A DNA stretch of 64,000 nt from Sulfurospirillum halorespirans DSM 13726 (GTDB taxonomy: Bacteria > Campylobacterota > Campylobacteria > Campylobacterales > Sulfurospirillaceae): contig NZ_CP017111.1 of assembly GCF_001723605.1 (NCBI RefSeq), forward strand, positions 310,001 to 374,000, read 5' to 3'. The notes below the pieces were generated by a model that saw nothing but the letters and a program-made list of their open reading frames with translations, was not told the origin of the DNA and ran no database searches. Below, piece by piece: positions 1-9,220 of this stretch. The first letter of the stretch is position 1. Every line of letters starts with the position of its first letter. The translations under genes and the position numbers were made by a program.

Positions 1-981
1 ATTTTGTTGATGGATCAAGATCCTAAAAGTTTCCGAAACGTGCGCGATAAAGTCAAACGCTTGATTCATCATTTAGAGAAAAAAGTCTTCACTATCAAAG
101 GTTATGAAGTTGTGGTAAGGCTGAATGTGGGCGTTGCTGAGGGAAATACCGACGCGATTTACATGCAGTCACACATTGCCCTCAAAGAGGCAAAAATGGA
201 GCATAAAGCGGTGGTGTTTTATGACATTAATCCAGCTCTCAAAGCCAAAACAGAAGAGAACCTTCAGGTCATTCACAAAATCCGCACGGCGATTGAAAAT
301 GACCGAATTGTTCCCTTTTTTCAAGGTATTTACGACAATGAACTGCGTAAAATCACCAAATACGAAGTGCTGATGCGTCTGCAAGAAGAAGACGGCAGTT
401 ATCTGAGTCCTTACTACTTCCTAGATCAAGCAAAAAAGACGAGGCTATATGAAAAATTGACCAAAATCATGATTCACAAATCGTTTGAATATCTGAAAGA
501 TTTTGAAGTGGATTTTTCGATCAACCTGACCAAGGGCGATATTTTATCGCTTTCGGTTAAAGAGTGTTTGTACGAAGCGATCAAAAAATACAACTGCGCA
601 CACCGCGTTATTTTGGAGATCGTCGAGTCTGAGGGCATTGAAAATTTTGGCGAAATTACCGCGTTTATTCATGAAGTCAAAAAGCTAGGATGTCGCATCG
701 CCATCGATGACTTTGGTACAGGTTATTCCAATTTTGCCTACCTTACAAAGCTTGAGGTCGATATAATCAAGATTGATGGCTCTTTGATTAAAGATATTGA
801 CACCAACGAAATCAGTGCCATGACCGTGGAGACCATCATCTCGTTTGCGCAAAAAATGGGCTATACGATTGTCGCTGAATTTGTCGATCGTGAAGCGATT
901 CAAGAGAAGCTTTTGGGTTTACATGTAAACTTCTCGCAAGGCTACCTTTTCAGCAAACCAAGCCCTACTATTTCGCTTTAA
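1..981 (+). CDS. GGDEF-EAL c-di-GMP protein, C-terminal part (5' end outside window)
   Basis: The frame is open to the window edge, so the start is missing. The first ~70 residues look like the end of a GGDEF domain (NVGVAEG then ALKEAK). The rest is a complete EAL phosphodiesterase domain with YEVLMR (EVL in place of the usual EAL), the loop IDDFGTGYS, KIDG, and the closing SQGYLFSKP. Metal-binding and catalytic signatures are present, so I infer an active c-di-GMP phosphodiesterase; whether the GGDEF part is active cannot be judged because its signature lies upstream. A TTTACATGTAAA palindrome sits in the coding sequence near 918-929. The gene ends about 45 bp before psrA and is probably a separate unit. 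Confidence 0.88.
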   Translation: MLLMDQDPKSFRNVRDKVKRLIHHLEKKVFTIKGYEVVVRLNVGVAEGNTDAIYMQSHIALKEAKMEHKAVVFYDINPALKAKTEENLQVIHKIRTAIENDRIVPFFQGIYDNELRKITKYEVLMRLQEEDGSYLSPYYFLDQAKKTRLYEKLTKIMIHKSFEYLKDFEVDFSINLTKGDILSLSVKECLYEAIKKYNCAHRVILEIVESEGIENFGEITAFIHEVKKLGCRIAIDDFGTGYSNFAYLTKLEVDIIKIDGSLIKDIDTNEISAMTVETIISFAQKMGYTIVAEFVDREAIQEKLLGLHVNFSQGYLFSKPSPTISL

Positions 982-1026
982 AGCCAAATTATCATAGAAT
1001 AATAACAAACTAGGAAAGGGCGAAGT

Positions 1027-3312
1027 ATGGCATATCTCCAAGCGCGAAGAGACTTCTTAAAACTCGCAACAACGGGTGCAACTGCAACAGTGTTGATACC
1101 TGGAAGCTTGGGCGCTTTGGGCGAAGTCGCACTTCGGGGCGAAGATAAATTTGTTCGCTCCATTTGTGAGATGTGCAGTAGCAGATGCCCTATGGAAGCA
1201 CGCGTCATCAATGGCAAAACCGTCTTGCTTCAAGGCAATGCCTTTGCCAAAGAGATGGGAACCTCTTTGTGTGCCAAAGGCGTTGCCGGCTCTTCCCAAC
1301 TTTACGACTCCCAACGGCTTGTGAGTCCCTTGATTCGCGTGGGAAAACGTGGTGAAAATAAGTGGAGAGAAGCGAGTTGGGAAGAGGCATTAAACCTTGT
1401 CTCCACCAAACTCTCCGCGCTAAAAGAGCGGTATGGTGCGCGTAGTGTCATCTTTTCGTCTAAAACAGGTGAACATTACGACCTTTTGCGCTCCTTCGCC
1501 TCGGCGTTTGGTTCCCCCAATGTCTTCTCCCATTGGAGCTCCTGTCCCATCGCCATTGAGAGTGCGTTTACGCAGACCTTTGGCGAAAAACTTCACCGTG
1601 ATTTTGAAAATGCGACGTACATTCTCAATTTTGGGCACAACCTTTTTGAGGGCTTAGACATTCCCCTTACCAAAGCGATGGCACATTTTTGCGCCAATCC
1701 TTCTAAAAAATTGGTGGTGCTCGATCCTCGCTTTTCCATCATCGCAGCCAAAGCCGATGAGTGGCATCCCATCAAGCCAGGCAGTGATCTTGCCTTTGTT
1801 CTTGCGCTTTTACATGTATGGATCAGGGATGGCAAATTCGATCATACTTTTGTTGAACAGTACACCATTGGCTTTGATAATTTAGTGGATGCAGTCAAAG
1901 AGACAACGCCTCAATGGCAACAAACACTCAGCGGTATTGACGCCAACGTGGTAGAGCGTATCGCCTCCGAACTGTACGCGGCAGCGCCTCGGTGTATTAT
2001 TGATTGGGGGCACAAAGCGACTACGACGCAGGCGGAGTATCAGCGATCGCGGGCGATTTTGATCGCCAATAGTTTGATGGGCAATGTGGAAAAAGAGGGC
2101 GGTATCTATTTTACAAAGAGTGCAAAGCGTGTCAATGCACTGGCAAAAGAGAGTATTGTTCCCGAATTAAATAACCCATATCCTCGTCCACAGATTAACG
2201 AACCACGCATCGATGGGGCAGGAGAAGAGGGCGCGTACCGTTTTGTCTCAAAACAACACGGTGTTTTAACCTCGATCCCTGAAGCCATACTCTCTCAAAA
2301 ACCGTATGAAATTAAGGGATGGTTTTTAACCCGTCACAATCCGCTCATCACCGTAGCCGATCCGCAAAAGATGAAAGAGGCGATGGAACAGCTTGAATTC
2401 ATCGTAGTCAATGATATTTATCTCTCCGACACCGCTATGATGGCAGATGTCATCTTGCCTGAGTGCACCTATTTGGAGCGCGATGAGGGTATTAGCACGC
2501 TTACATGTAAAGTTCCCACCTATGCCATGCGAAACCGTATAGTTGCTCCTTTGCATGAGAATAAAAGTGCGATTGAGATCATTCGAGCATTGGCGGAGCG
2601 TATGGGATTTGGAAGCCATTACGCGTGGAAAAACAGTAGTGAGCTTCGGGCATTTCAAGCCAAAGGCAATGCGGAGCTTTTACAAACCTTGCTCTTGCGG
2701 GGTGTCGCGTCGTTTGATGTGCCATATTTTTGTGCGCTTGAACCCTCTTTGGTGGAACGTTTTTGTGAACGCTACCCCAAAAGCCGTGTTTGGGTAGATG
2801 CACAGGGCTGTTTTGGGCATCTTTTGGAGCATCTCAAAACACCTTCGGGAAAAATTGAGATCTATTGCGATGCCGTTGAAAAAGTGTTTAAAGGTTATGG
2901 CGTGCCCAGAAGTGTTGATATGGACGTCACACAAGGATTTCCTTATGTGCTCACCAGTGGTAAAAGTGCGGTGCACACCAATGGGCACACGCAAAATGTT
3001 CCCTACCTTGCGATGCTCCTCTCTTCCAACCCCATTTGGATGCACCCCTCAACCGCAAAGGCGCATGGACTGAAGATGGGCGATACCTTTTACCTTCAAA
3101 ACGCTATTGCTAAGGAGAAGGCGACCGTTTTTATCACCGAGGGCATTCGCCCCGATACACTGTTTGCCTACATGGGCTTTGGTCATGATGCACCTTCTCT
3201 GAAACGAACCCATGGTAAAGGGACAAACCCTTCAACGTTTCTCTCCTTGGAGTCTGCACCGCTTTGTGGCGCCATGATCACCAATGTTGGTGTGAACATC
3301 ATCAAGGCATAG
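1027..3312 (+). CDS. psrA: Polysulfide/thiosulfate reductase molybdopterin catalytic subunit (PsrA/PhsA-like)
   Basis: The 761-residue protein is a molybdopterin-bis(guanine dinucleotide) oxidoreductase of the DMSO reductase family. It starts with a twin-arginine signal (ARRDFLK plus hydrophobic stretch), so it acts in the periplasm. An N-terminal [4Fe-4S] site is formed by Cys47, 50, 54 and 82 (C-x2-C-x3-C-x27-C). Cys173 in the SSCPIAIE segment is the likely Mo ligand. Length, signal and a following PsrB/PsrC pair match Wolinella polysulfide reductase PsrA, which reduces polysulfide with electrons from menaquinol. The gene is followed within 10 bp by psrB. Thiosulfate, tetrathionate or arsenate as substrate cannot be excluded from sequence alone; the short length and gene order favour polysulfide or thiosulfate. 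Confidence 0.88.
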   Translation: MAYLQARRDFLKLATTGATATVLIPGSLGALGEVALRGEDKFVRSICEMCSSRCPMEARVINGKTVLLQGNAFAKEMGTSLCAKGVAGSSQLYDSQRLVSPLIRVGKRGENKWREASWEEALNLVSTKLSALKERYGARSVIFSSKTGEHYDLLRSFASAFGSPNVFSHWSSCPIAIESAFTQTFGEKLHRDFENATYILNFGHNLFEGLDIPLTKAMAHFCANPSKKLVVLDPRFSIIAAKADEWHPIKPGSDLAFVLALLHVWIRDGKFDHTFVEQYTIGFDNLVDAVKETTPQWQQTLSGIDANVVERIASELYAAAPRCIIDWGHKATTTQAEYQRSRAILIANSLMGNVEKEGGIYFTKSAKRVNALAKESIVPELNNPYPRPQINEPRIDGAGEEGAYRFVSKQHGVLTSIPEAILSQKPYEIKGWFLTRHNPLITVADPQKMKEAMEQLEFIVVNDIYLSDTAMMADVILPECTYLERDEGISTLTCKVPTYAMRNRIVAPLHENKSAIEIIRALAERMGFGSHYAWKNSSELRAFQAKGNAELLQTLLLRGVASFDVPYFCALEPSLVERFCERYPKSRVWVDAQGCFGHLLEHLKTPSGKIEIYCDAVEKVFKGYGVPRSVDMDVTQGFPYVLTSGKSAVHTNGHTQNVPYLAMLLSSNPIWMHPSTAKAHGLKMGDTFYLQNAIAKEKATVFITEGIRPDTLFAYMGFGHDAPSLKRTHGKGTNPSTFLSLESAPLCGAMITNVGVNIIKA

Positions 3313-3321
3313 GACACAACG

Positions 3322-3888
3322 ATGGAAAAACAGTACCGACTGCTTTACGACGAGAATCTCTGCATCGGGTGTCAAGCCTGCAGTGTGGCATGTCGTGTGG
3401 AAAACAGCGTGCCTGATGAGGTTTACAGATTGCAAGTCCATCTTCACACCAAAGGCGAATTTCCCAATCTGGGGATGAATTACGAGCGACTCTCCTGTGT
3501 CATGTGCGAAAATCCTCCCTGTGTGAGTGTTTGCCCGACCAACGCTTCATTTCAGAGCAAAGATGGTTTGGTGCATATTGATGAGAGAGCGTGCATTACA
3601 TGTAAATACTGCATCCTCGCCTGTCCTTACCATGCACGTTTTATCAATCCCCTTAAAAACGTCGTGGAGAAGTGTAATTTTTGCTATGAAACACGTGTTT
3701 CCAAAGAGCTTCTGCCCTCATGTGTCAGCATCTGTCCGACCGATGCACTGAGCTTTGGCGATATGCGACACAAACATTCTCTCGTGCATCAAAAATCGCA
3801 CAAAGAGGTTCTGGTGTTTCCCAAAGCGCATCTTGGAACGAAGCCCAAAGTGGCATTTATTCCCAATCGCAAAGGGATGAAATCATGA
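3322..3888 (+). CDS. psrB: Polysulfide reductase iron-sulfur subunit (PsrB-like)
   Basis: A 188-residue ferredoxin-like protein with four cysteine clusters: CIGCQACSVAC, CVMCENPPCVSVC, CITCKYCILAC, and CNFC with a later CVSIC. This is the standard four-[4Fe-4S] electron-transfer subunit of DMSO-reductase-family complexes. It would pass electrons from the NrfD-type membrane subunit to PsrA on the periplasmic face. It has no signal of its own, as expected for a partner exported with the Tat-signal-bearing PsrA. Its stop overlaps the psrC start (ATGA), so translation is coupled. Confidence 0.9.
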   Translation: MEKQYRLLYDENLCIGCQACSVACRVENSVPDEVYRLQVHLHTKGEFPNLGMNYERLSCVMCENPPCVSVCPTNASFQSKDGLVHIDERACITCKYCILACPYHARFINPLKNVVEKCNFCYETRVSKELLPSCVSICPTDALSFGDMRHKHSLVHQKSHKEVLVFPKAHLGTKPKVAFIPNRKGMKS

Positions 3889-4853
3889 GTCCAATGTGGG
3901 GAAGTGTGGCGCAGTACAGTACCATTCATTGGTCGTGGGCGATTGCGATTTATCTCTTTTTAGCGGGACTGAGTTCGGGTTCCATCATCGTGGCACTTTT
4001 GGTCAAATGGAACCGTCATGAGCGCAGTAACTCCTCCATTTGGGATGCGATGATTAAAGCGGGCTCTGTCGTAGCGCCTGTGGCAATCTTCTTGGGGTTA
4101 ATTGTTTTGGTCATTGATTTAGGACGTCCTCTTTCATTTTATTGGTTACTGATTCGCTACAATATCACTTCCGTCATGAGTTTGGGAGTGCTTTTTTTGC
4201 TCATTTACACGCCCATCGTGGTGGTCTTTATGCTGCTTGTTTTTGAGCGCAGTGTGATCAAATATCCGTTTTTTGCCCCACTGGAAAGTTTGATCAATTT
4301 GGTCAAAAGCTTTCATTCGTACGCGAAAATCATTGAGTATTTTCTCTTTGCAGCAGCTCTTTGTGTAGGCTCCTACACGGGGTTTTTACTCTCAGCTTTG
4401 TATGCGATTCCGCTGTGGAACAGCCCGCTTTTACCGATTTTATTTTTAACCTCAAGCCTCTCTTCAGGCGTTGCGGTGAACATTCTCATCGGACTTCTCT
4501 TTTTTAAAAGCACTATTAATGCAGAGAGCATCAAATACCTTTTGGTGCTGGATACCAGAGTTATTTTAACGGAACTTCCTCTTTTAGGGCTCTTTTTTAT
4601 CGGTCTGTTTTACGCAGGAGGTGACGCTCCAAGTGCTGCTAAAATGGCACTGACGGAAGGTTTTTGGGCAGGTATCTTTTGGCTTGGAGTCATTGGTGTG
4701 GGGCTTGGGCTTCCTCTTTTGACGGTCATTATCGCTTTGCGCAGTCATGTGTACCGTGTGGGTTATGTTGTGATTAACTCAATGGTGGTTATTTTAGGCG
4801 TATTGATGCTGCGGTACTACATCATTTACGCAGGACAAATTTATCTTGGTTAA
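3885..4853 (+). CDS. psrC: Polysulfide reductase membrane anchor, NrfD family (PsrC-like)
   Basis: A 322-residue polytopic membrane protein of the NrfD/PsrC family that oxidises menaquinol and anchors PsrAB. The start was set at the ATG overlapping the psrB stop; the frame runs further upstream, but only as an overlap with psrB. Eight or so hydrophobic helices are visible, beginning with a YLFLAGLSSGS segment typical of NrfD proteins. The next gene, a response regulator, begins 10 bp downstream, so reductase and sensor genes probably form one transcript. Confidence 0.9.
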   Translation: MSPMWGSVAQYSTIHWSWAIAIYLFLAGLSSGSIIVALLVKWNRHERSNSSIWDAMIKAGSVVAPVAIFLGLIVLVIDLGRPLSFYWLLIRYNITSVMSLGVLFLLIYTPIVVVFMLLVFERSVIKYPFFAPLESLINLVKSFHSYAKIIEYFLFAAALCVGSYTGFLLSALYAIPLWNSPLLPILFLTSSLSSGVAVNILIGLLFFKSTINAESIKYLLVLDTRVILTELPLLGLFFIGLFYAGGDAPSAAKMALTEGFWAGIFWLGVIGVGLGLPLLTVIIALRSHVYRVGYVVINSMVVILGVLMLRYYIIYAGQIYLG

Positions 4854-4863
4854 GGAAAAAGGC

Positions 4864-5532
4864 ATGAAGATTTTACTCTTAGAAGATGACTACAATTACA
4901 ATGAGAGCATTAAAGAATATTTGGAGCTCTTAGGGTACGAAGTCGATGCCTTTTTTGATGGAGAGAGTGCGCTGGATGCGATTATGGAAAAGTGCTATTA
5001 TCTCTTTTTACTCGATGTTAAAGTGCCAAAGCTCAATGGGCATGAGCTGATCAAATACATCAAAGAGGCGAACATCACGACGCCAATTATCATCATGACC
5101 TCCTTGGTCGACATTGACAACATTGAAATTGGGTATCAGCTTGGGTGTAATGATTACCTCAAAAAACCTTTTGAGCTCAAAGAGTTGGAGCTTCGAGTAC
5201 GTGAGCTTATTAAAAAGCACTATCAAACGAGCAGTGATGGCGAGTTTCGCCTCAGTTGCGGGTTTGTCTTTAACTTTGAGTCGGGAGAGCTTAAAAACGA
5301 GGAAAAAACCGTTTCACTTACCTCCAAAGAGCTCGATTTGGTGCGCTTTTTGATTCGTCGTAAAAACACCTTTTGCGACATTGAGTTGATTCGTGAAAAT
5401 GTGTGGGAAGGCAAAGAGATCAGCTATGCCGATATTCGCATGTACATCAGGAAGATCAGGCTCAAAGTGGGTGAAGATGAGTTTATCAAATCCTCACGTG
5501 GTTTAGGATACCGCATCGATGTTATCGCTTAA
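4864..5532 (+). CDS. OmpR/PhoB-family response regulator
   Basis: A receiver domain (acidic pair E7-D8-D9, phospho-acceptor Asp51 in LLDVK, conserved Lys in YLKKPF) is followed by a winged-helix DNA-binding domain ending in SSRGLGYRI. I chose the ATG preceded by aaggaaaaag rather than the upstream TTG, which overlaps psrC. The gene overlaps the kinase gene by 14 bp. It lies directly downstream of psrABC, so it probably regulates sulfur-compound respiration, though the signal is not known. Confidence 0.88.
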   Translation: MKILLLEDDYNYNESIKEYLELLGYEVDAFFDGESALDAIMEKCYYLFLLDVKVPKLNGHELIKYIKEANITTPIIIMTSLVDIDNIEIGYQLGCNDYLKKPFELKELELRVRELIKKHYQTSSDGEFRLSCGFVFNFESGELKNEEKTVSLTSKELDLVRFLIRRKNTFCDIELIRENVWEGKEISYADIRMYIRKIRLKVGEDEFIKSSRGLGYRIDVIA

Positions 5533-6700
5533 CCCCTTTCGCTCGGTTTTAATCTATACGCTTATCGTGATGGCACTCTTTTGCGTGCCCAGTTATTTTG
5601 CGATTCAAAGCACGATCATGGAGGAAAAATACAAAGCAACGCAGGAGATTTTGGAGTGGGTGGATGCCCACGAGAAGAGCATTTTTGAAAAAGAGCACTT
5701 TGAAATTCCACGAAGCGTGCGTTTTCATATCAACATCTACGATGCCTCTCACCAACTTCTGTACCGAGGTATCCACGAATCTTTAATGGATCTTGACTTT
5801 AAAGTGCATGTGATTTACCCCTTTTTGTATTTTCAAAAAAAAGTTCTTCACAAGAATGAGCTTTTATACCTTGTGGTAGAGTTGCAACTCAACTATGCCA
5901 AAATTATTTTTATTACAACGATGCTCTTCTTTATTGTCCTTTTTTTAATCTATTTGATGAGCAATGTTTTTATTCACTCCAGCATTTATCCCTACAAAAA
6001 GATGCAGCGCTATATGAATGACTTTTTTAATGACTCGATGCACGAACTTAAAACGCCTTTGGGGGTTATCAATATCAACGTTGAACTGCTTTCGAGTTAT
6101 GTAAACTCCACAAAGCATCTTCAGCGCATTAAAGCTGCCACCAAACAGATGCAGATGACCTATGAAGATGTGGAGTACTACATCAAACATAAAAGAGTGA
6201 CTTACAATAAAGAGAGGATGAATCTCTCCGAGTATCTAAACCAACGCATCGCATTTTTTGAAGATATTGCTGTTTCAAAGTCCATTGATTTGGAGCACAG
6301 CGTAGCGCCTGATATGATGATCTATATGAGTAAAGTGGAACTGCAACGCATCATCGACAACACTCTCTCCAATGCGATCAAATACTCCTTTTTTCAAGGC
6401 AAAGTGGAGATAAAACTTCTGCTTAAAGATGAAGAGCATTGTGTTCTTAGTTTTCACGATTACGGTCAAGGCATAAAAGATCTCTACAAAGTATTTCAGC
6501 GCTTTGAACGGGAAGATTCGGTGCAAGGTGGATTTGGTTTGGGACTTAATATCGTTCAAAATATTTGCAATAAAAGTGACATTGACATCAGCATCGAATC
6601 GTATGAAAACAAGGGTTCATGCTTTACGTATATCTTTAGGCTTGATAAAAAGAAGCTCTTAGACAGCGTCGATGATGGAACACTAAAGGGTGAAAAATGA
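5519..6700 (+). CDS. Membrane sensor histidine kinase
   Basis: 393 residues. Transmembrane helix 1 is at about residues 10-30, then a periplasmic region of about 90 residues, helix 2 at about 120-145, and a cytoplasmic HisKA/HATPase core. The H-box is HELKTPLGV, the N-box NTLSNAIKYS, and the ATP-lid boxes DYGQGI and GFGLGLN. The stop overlaps the next start (ATGA). The kinase is encoded between its regulator and a separate periplasmic sensory protein, which suggests a three-component arrangement. There is no recognisable ligand-binding fold in the short periplasmic part. Confidence 0.87.
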   Translation: MLSLNPFRSVLIYTLIVMALFCVPSYFAIQSTIMEEKYKATQEILEWVDAHEKSIFEKEHFEIPRSVRFHINIYDASHQLLYRGIHESLMDLDFKVHVIYPFLYFQKKVLHKNELLYLVVELQLNYAKIIFITTMLFFIVLFLIYLMSNVFIHSSIYPYKKMQRYMNDFFNDSMHELKTPLGVININVELLSSYVNSTKHLQRIKAATKQMQMTYEDVEYYIKHKRVTYNKERMNLSEYLNQRIAFFEDIAVSKSIDLEHSVAPDMMIYMSKVELQRIIDNTLSNAIKYSFFQGKVEIKLLLKDEEHCVLSFHDYGQGIKDLYKVFQRFEREDSVQGGFGLGLNIVQNICNKSDIDISIESYENKGSCFTYIFRLDKKKLLDSVDDGTLKGEK

Positions 6701-7545
6701 AAGAAAAACGGTTTTTTCTCAGTGCGGCACTGATGCTTTTTTTTGGGCTTGTCATGCTTTTTTTGTACGACAAATCCATTGCGTATGAAGAGGAAGCAAC
6801 GCTTAAAAAACAGATGGATGCTCTGCTGTTAACCTTGCACAATAAGATTGAAGAGACGACCAAGGTCTCTTTGGCAAGTTCGGTTATTTTGGCGAAAAGC
6901 CCGCATGTGGTGGCGTGTTTGAACCAACAAGAAAGAGAGCACTGTTTGCAATACTTGCTTGAAATCAGAAACAGTATGGCACAAGCCAACATCTTTGAGA
7001 ATGCACGCCTGCATCTGCATACCAAGGATTTTAAAAGTTTTATGCGCTTATGGGATTACAGCAATCATACCAATGATGATCTTAGCACATTTCGTCATGC
7101 GTTAGAGAAGATCAAACAGAGTAAACAGCCGATTCATGGCATTGAGATTGGAAGACATGGCATGTTTATGCGTGCGATTGCCCCTGTTTTTAGCAAAAGT
7201 GATTATATCGGAACGATTGAAACTGTAGTAGATTTTAAAGACCTGAATGAATACTTTAAAAAAGATGGCATTGAACTGTATGTGCTGATGAAAAATGAGT
7301 ACCTCCCTATCGCCAATGCGGCAAGCTACGGTCAAAAACTGATGCTTGATAACTACACCATTGTCAATCAAGAAATCAACGGTCTGGGTTTCATTAAAGA
7401 GATCAATCTTCAAGGTACGGGGTATCTCAAACGCGGCGATTATTACGTGCTGTATACCCCAATTGTGGACATCAATGGGGAGCATATTGGTTTCTTTGTG
7501 CTTACTTGGAGTGAGAGTCTCTCCCTCGCATCCTTTAAAGGATAA
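6697..7545 (+). CDS. Orphan membrane-anchored double-Cache sensory protein
   Basis: 282 residues. One N-terminal transmembrane helix (about residues 7-27) is followed by a long extracytoplasmic region that reads like a double-Cache module of the kind found in chemoreceptors and kinases: a long helical N-part, then the MFMRAIAPVFS and YIGTIETVVDF strands, ending with YVLYTPIVDINGEHIGFFVL. There is no second membrane helix, HAMP, kinase or GGDEF domain, so no output domain is visible. It is translationally coupled to the kinase and may present the signal to it. The end overlaps the convergent radical SAM gene by 11 bp. The family call (dCache_3-like) is my recognition from pattern only. Confidence 0.7.
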   Translation: MKEKRFFLSAALMLFFGLVMLFLYDKSIAYEEEATLKKQMDALLLTLHNKIEETTKVSLASSVILAKSPHVVACLNQQEREHCLQYLLEIRNSMAQANIFENARLHLHTKDFKSFMRLWDYSNHTNDDLSTFRHALEKIKQSKQPIHGIEIGRHGMFMRAIAPVFSKSDYIGTIETVVDFKDLNEYFKKDGIELYVLMKNEYLPIANAASYGQKLMLDNYTIVNQEINGLGFIKEINLQGTGYLKRGDYYVLYTPIVDINGEHIGFFVLTWSESLSLASFKG

Positions 7546-8800
7546 GTCCTTTGCGCGCATCGTTACGGATGCGATCCATGCCCATGTAAAACTCTTTCAT
7601 CATTACCAAAAAGAGGTAGTCGCCAAACTCAGTCGTGGTGACACTCTCGTGATTCTCTTTGATCGCTTTGGCAAATTTAAGAAGCATCAGCTCCTTTCCA
7701 AGGACGTCGTTAATAGGTAATCCAAACATAGCGGCAAATTTTTTCTTGGAGAGTTTGCCATTGAAAAGATCCACCATCAAGCGATAATACATCCGAGAAT
7801 TGGCAGGAAACGTGCGCTCTTTGGTCACGGCGGAGTGTTTTTCTTCAATTAAAGTGGCATATTTATCCAGAGCAAATTCATTGAGATAGAGGGTATCTTT
7901 AAGGAAACTAAACGAGCCTGAACCTACTCCCACATACTCTTCATTGTCGATGATATACTCATCGATAATCAGCTCGCTCTCTTTCGAAAAAGACCAACCA
8001 TGACGCGCAGGATAGCGCTCTTTCAAAGACTCTTTGATGACACCAAAAAAGGCAAATTCGTTTTCAAGGCTGAATTCACCCAATGTTTTTTTCACACTGT
8101 TTTTCACTAAAGAGGAGGTCATCAGTGGATACACACTGGTTTGTTCAGGACTGAGTTTTTTCAAGAGATCCAAATCTTGAATCAATCCCTCTTTGGTTTG
8201 CGTTGGAAAATTAAAGATCAGATCCACGCTGGTGATGGGCAAGATTCCCAACATGGATGCAATCTTCGCATACACCTCTTCGCCTGAACCAAACTTTTCA
8301 TAACGTCCCAGTTTTTTCAAAAGGGCATCATCAAAGGTTTGAACACCGATGGAGAGACGATCCACCAAACCATCCAATTGGAGTATGGTCTTGGGCTTGA
8401 TATGGTTAGGATCGGTCTCGCACGAGACGTGTTCAATGGAGAAGAGTTTTCGAACCAACTCAATGGTTTTGAGAAGCTCCTCTTCATCAATCAGAGGTGT
8501 ACCGCCACCGATCACCAAATAGTTAAAATCATACCCTAACGCCTTTACATGTAAAATCTCTTCACGTAAATGCGTGTAGTAGTGCGACGCAGCTTCTTTG
8601 GTGTAGGTGAATTTGTTAAAAGAGCAGTACGGGCAAAACATCGTACAAAACGGCACATGAATATACAGAAGATATTTTTTCTCTTCAGGTGGTGGTGGCA
8701 ATCCTAAAGAGGGTTTTTCAACATGTAAATAGTGCTTGGTGTATTGGCTCATAAAATAGCTTGTCGCATTTATAATAAGCTTTGCTTGTCGGGTTTGCAT
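7535..8800 (-). CDS. Radical SAM protein, HemN/HemW-like (coproporphyrinogen III oxidase family)
   Basis: 421 residues. The radical SAM signature is HVPFCTMFCPYCSF (C-x3-C-x2-C), followed by a GGGTP segment that binds S-adenosylmethionine. The residue after the third Cys is Ser-Phe rather than the Cys-containing motif of bona fide HemN, so it is closer to HemW and other HemN-like proteins. The start ATG is preceded by an AAGGAT ribosome site. It may act in haem trafficking or anaerobic haem metabolism; oxidase activity should not be assumed. One exact TTTACATGTAAA palindrome occurs at 8544-8555. Confidence 0.8.
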   Translation of the reverse strand: MQTRQAKLIINATSYFMSQYTKHYLHVEKPSLGLPPPPEEKKYLLYIHVPFCTMFCPYCSFNKFTYTKEAASHYYTHLREEILHVKALGYDFNYLVIGGGTPLIDEEELLKTIELVRKLFSIEHVSCETDPNHIKPKTILQLDGLVDRLSIGVQTFDDALLKKLGRYEKFGSGEEVYAKIASMLGILPITSVDLIFNFPTQTKEGLIQDLDLLKKLSPEQTSVYPLMTSSLVKNSVKKTLGEFSLENEFAFFGVIKESLKERYPARHGWSFSKESELIIDEYIIDNEEYVGVGSGSFSFLKDTLYLNEFALDKYATLIEEKHSAVTKERTFPANSRMYYRLMVDLFNGKLSKKKFAAMFGLPINDVLGKELMLLKFAKAIKENHESVTTTEFGDYLFLVMMKEFYMGMDRIRNDARKGLIL

Positions 8801-9000
8801 ACTAATCCTTATTTACTTTTCGTGCCAAATTAAAGTACATTATAGTGGTTCTATGTGACATTCAGAATGATATAAATTGTCTATAACAAACTTTTAGAAG
8901 TATTATAAACCTATGAACGTAATTTTTATGTAAACAAAAGGTTACGTAAATCAAAATGTTAAGAAATAAAAAAGGAATACTACATGTAAAAAAGGAGAAA
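8801..9000. promoter_or_regulatory. Upstream region of the radical SAM gene; no gene seen
   Basis: AT-rich intergenic stretch. On the minus strand a TATAAT-like -10 lies roughly 45 bp before the radical SAM start. On the plus strand it ends with a partial TACATGTAAA palindrome directly before an aaggag ribosome site that serves the 20-codon frame at 9001. Nothing else is recognised. Confidence 0.35.
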
Positions 9001-9063
9001 ATGAGGGGAAATGCTTTTCACAATGAATCCACGTTATTTAACTATAATAATGAGATCTATTAG
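9001..9063 (+). CDS. Possible 20-residue small protein
   Basis: An ATG four bases after an AAGGAG site opens a 20-codon frame ending in TAG at the edge of the repeat copy at 9063. The predicted product is MRGNAFHNESTLFNYNNEIY and matches nothing I know. The good ribosome site is the only support; it could be a leader peptide or chance. Confidence 0.2.
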   Translation: MRGNAFHNESTLFNYNNEIY

Positions 9064-9194
9064 AGTTCTTGCAGAACTTTTTACACGTCTTTAAAGCAAA
9101 GCTCTAAAGACTACGTTAACACTGTGTTTTGCTCGGCGCAATGCCCACGCACCTTTGGTGCTTTTTCTTCTTGCAAAATGAGTTTCGCAAGAAG
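9063..9194 (-). repeat. Structured intergenic repeat, copy A (inverted relative to copy B)
   Basis: About 130 bp whose reverse complement aligns closely with 21166-21294. Shared blocks include AGCACCAAAGGTGCGTGGGC, CAGTGTTAACGTAGTCTTTA and GAGCTTTGCTTTAAAGA. Internal hairpins are CTTCTTGC/GCAAGAAG (9167-9194), GCACC/GGTGC, and TCTTTA/TAAAGA around AAGCAAAGC. It ends only 26 bp before the ATG of the next gene, so it would form part of that gene's leader or a terminator of something upstream. Confidence 0.75.
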
Positions 9195-9220
9195 TCTATT
9201 TAATGGCTCAAGGAGAGATG

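Noticed and set aside
3720-3884. Extended N-terminus for PsrC
   Set aside because: The extension overlaps psrB out of frame; the ATGA-coupled start gives the usual NrfD-family length.
9063-9194. c-di-GMP riboswitch because of GCAAAGC
   Set aside because: Only this short word matches; the other conserved blocks are missing and the element occurs in both orientations.
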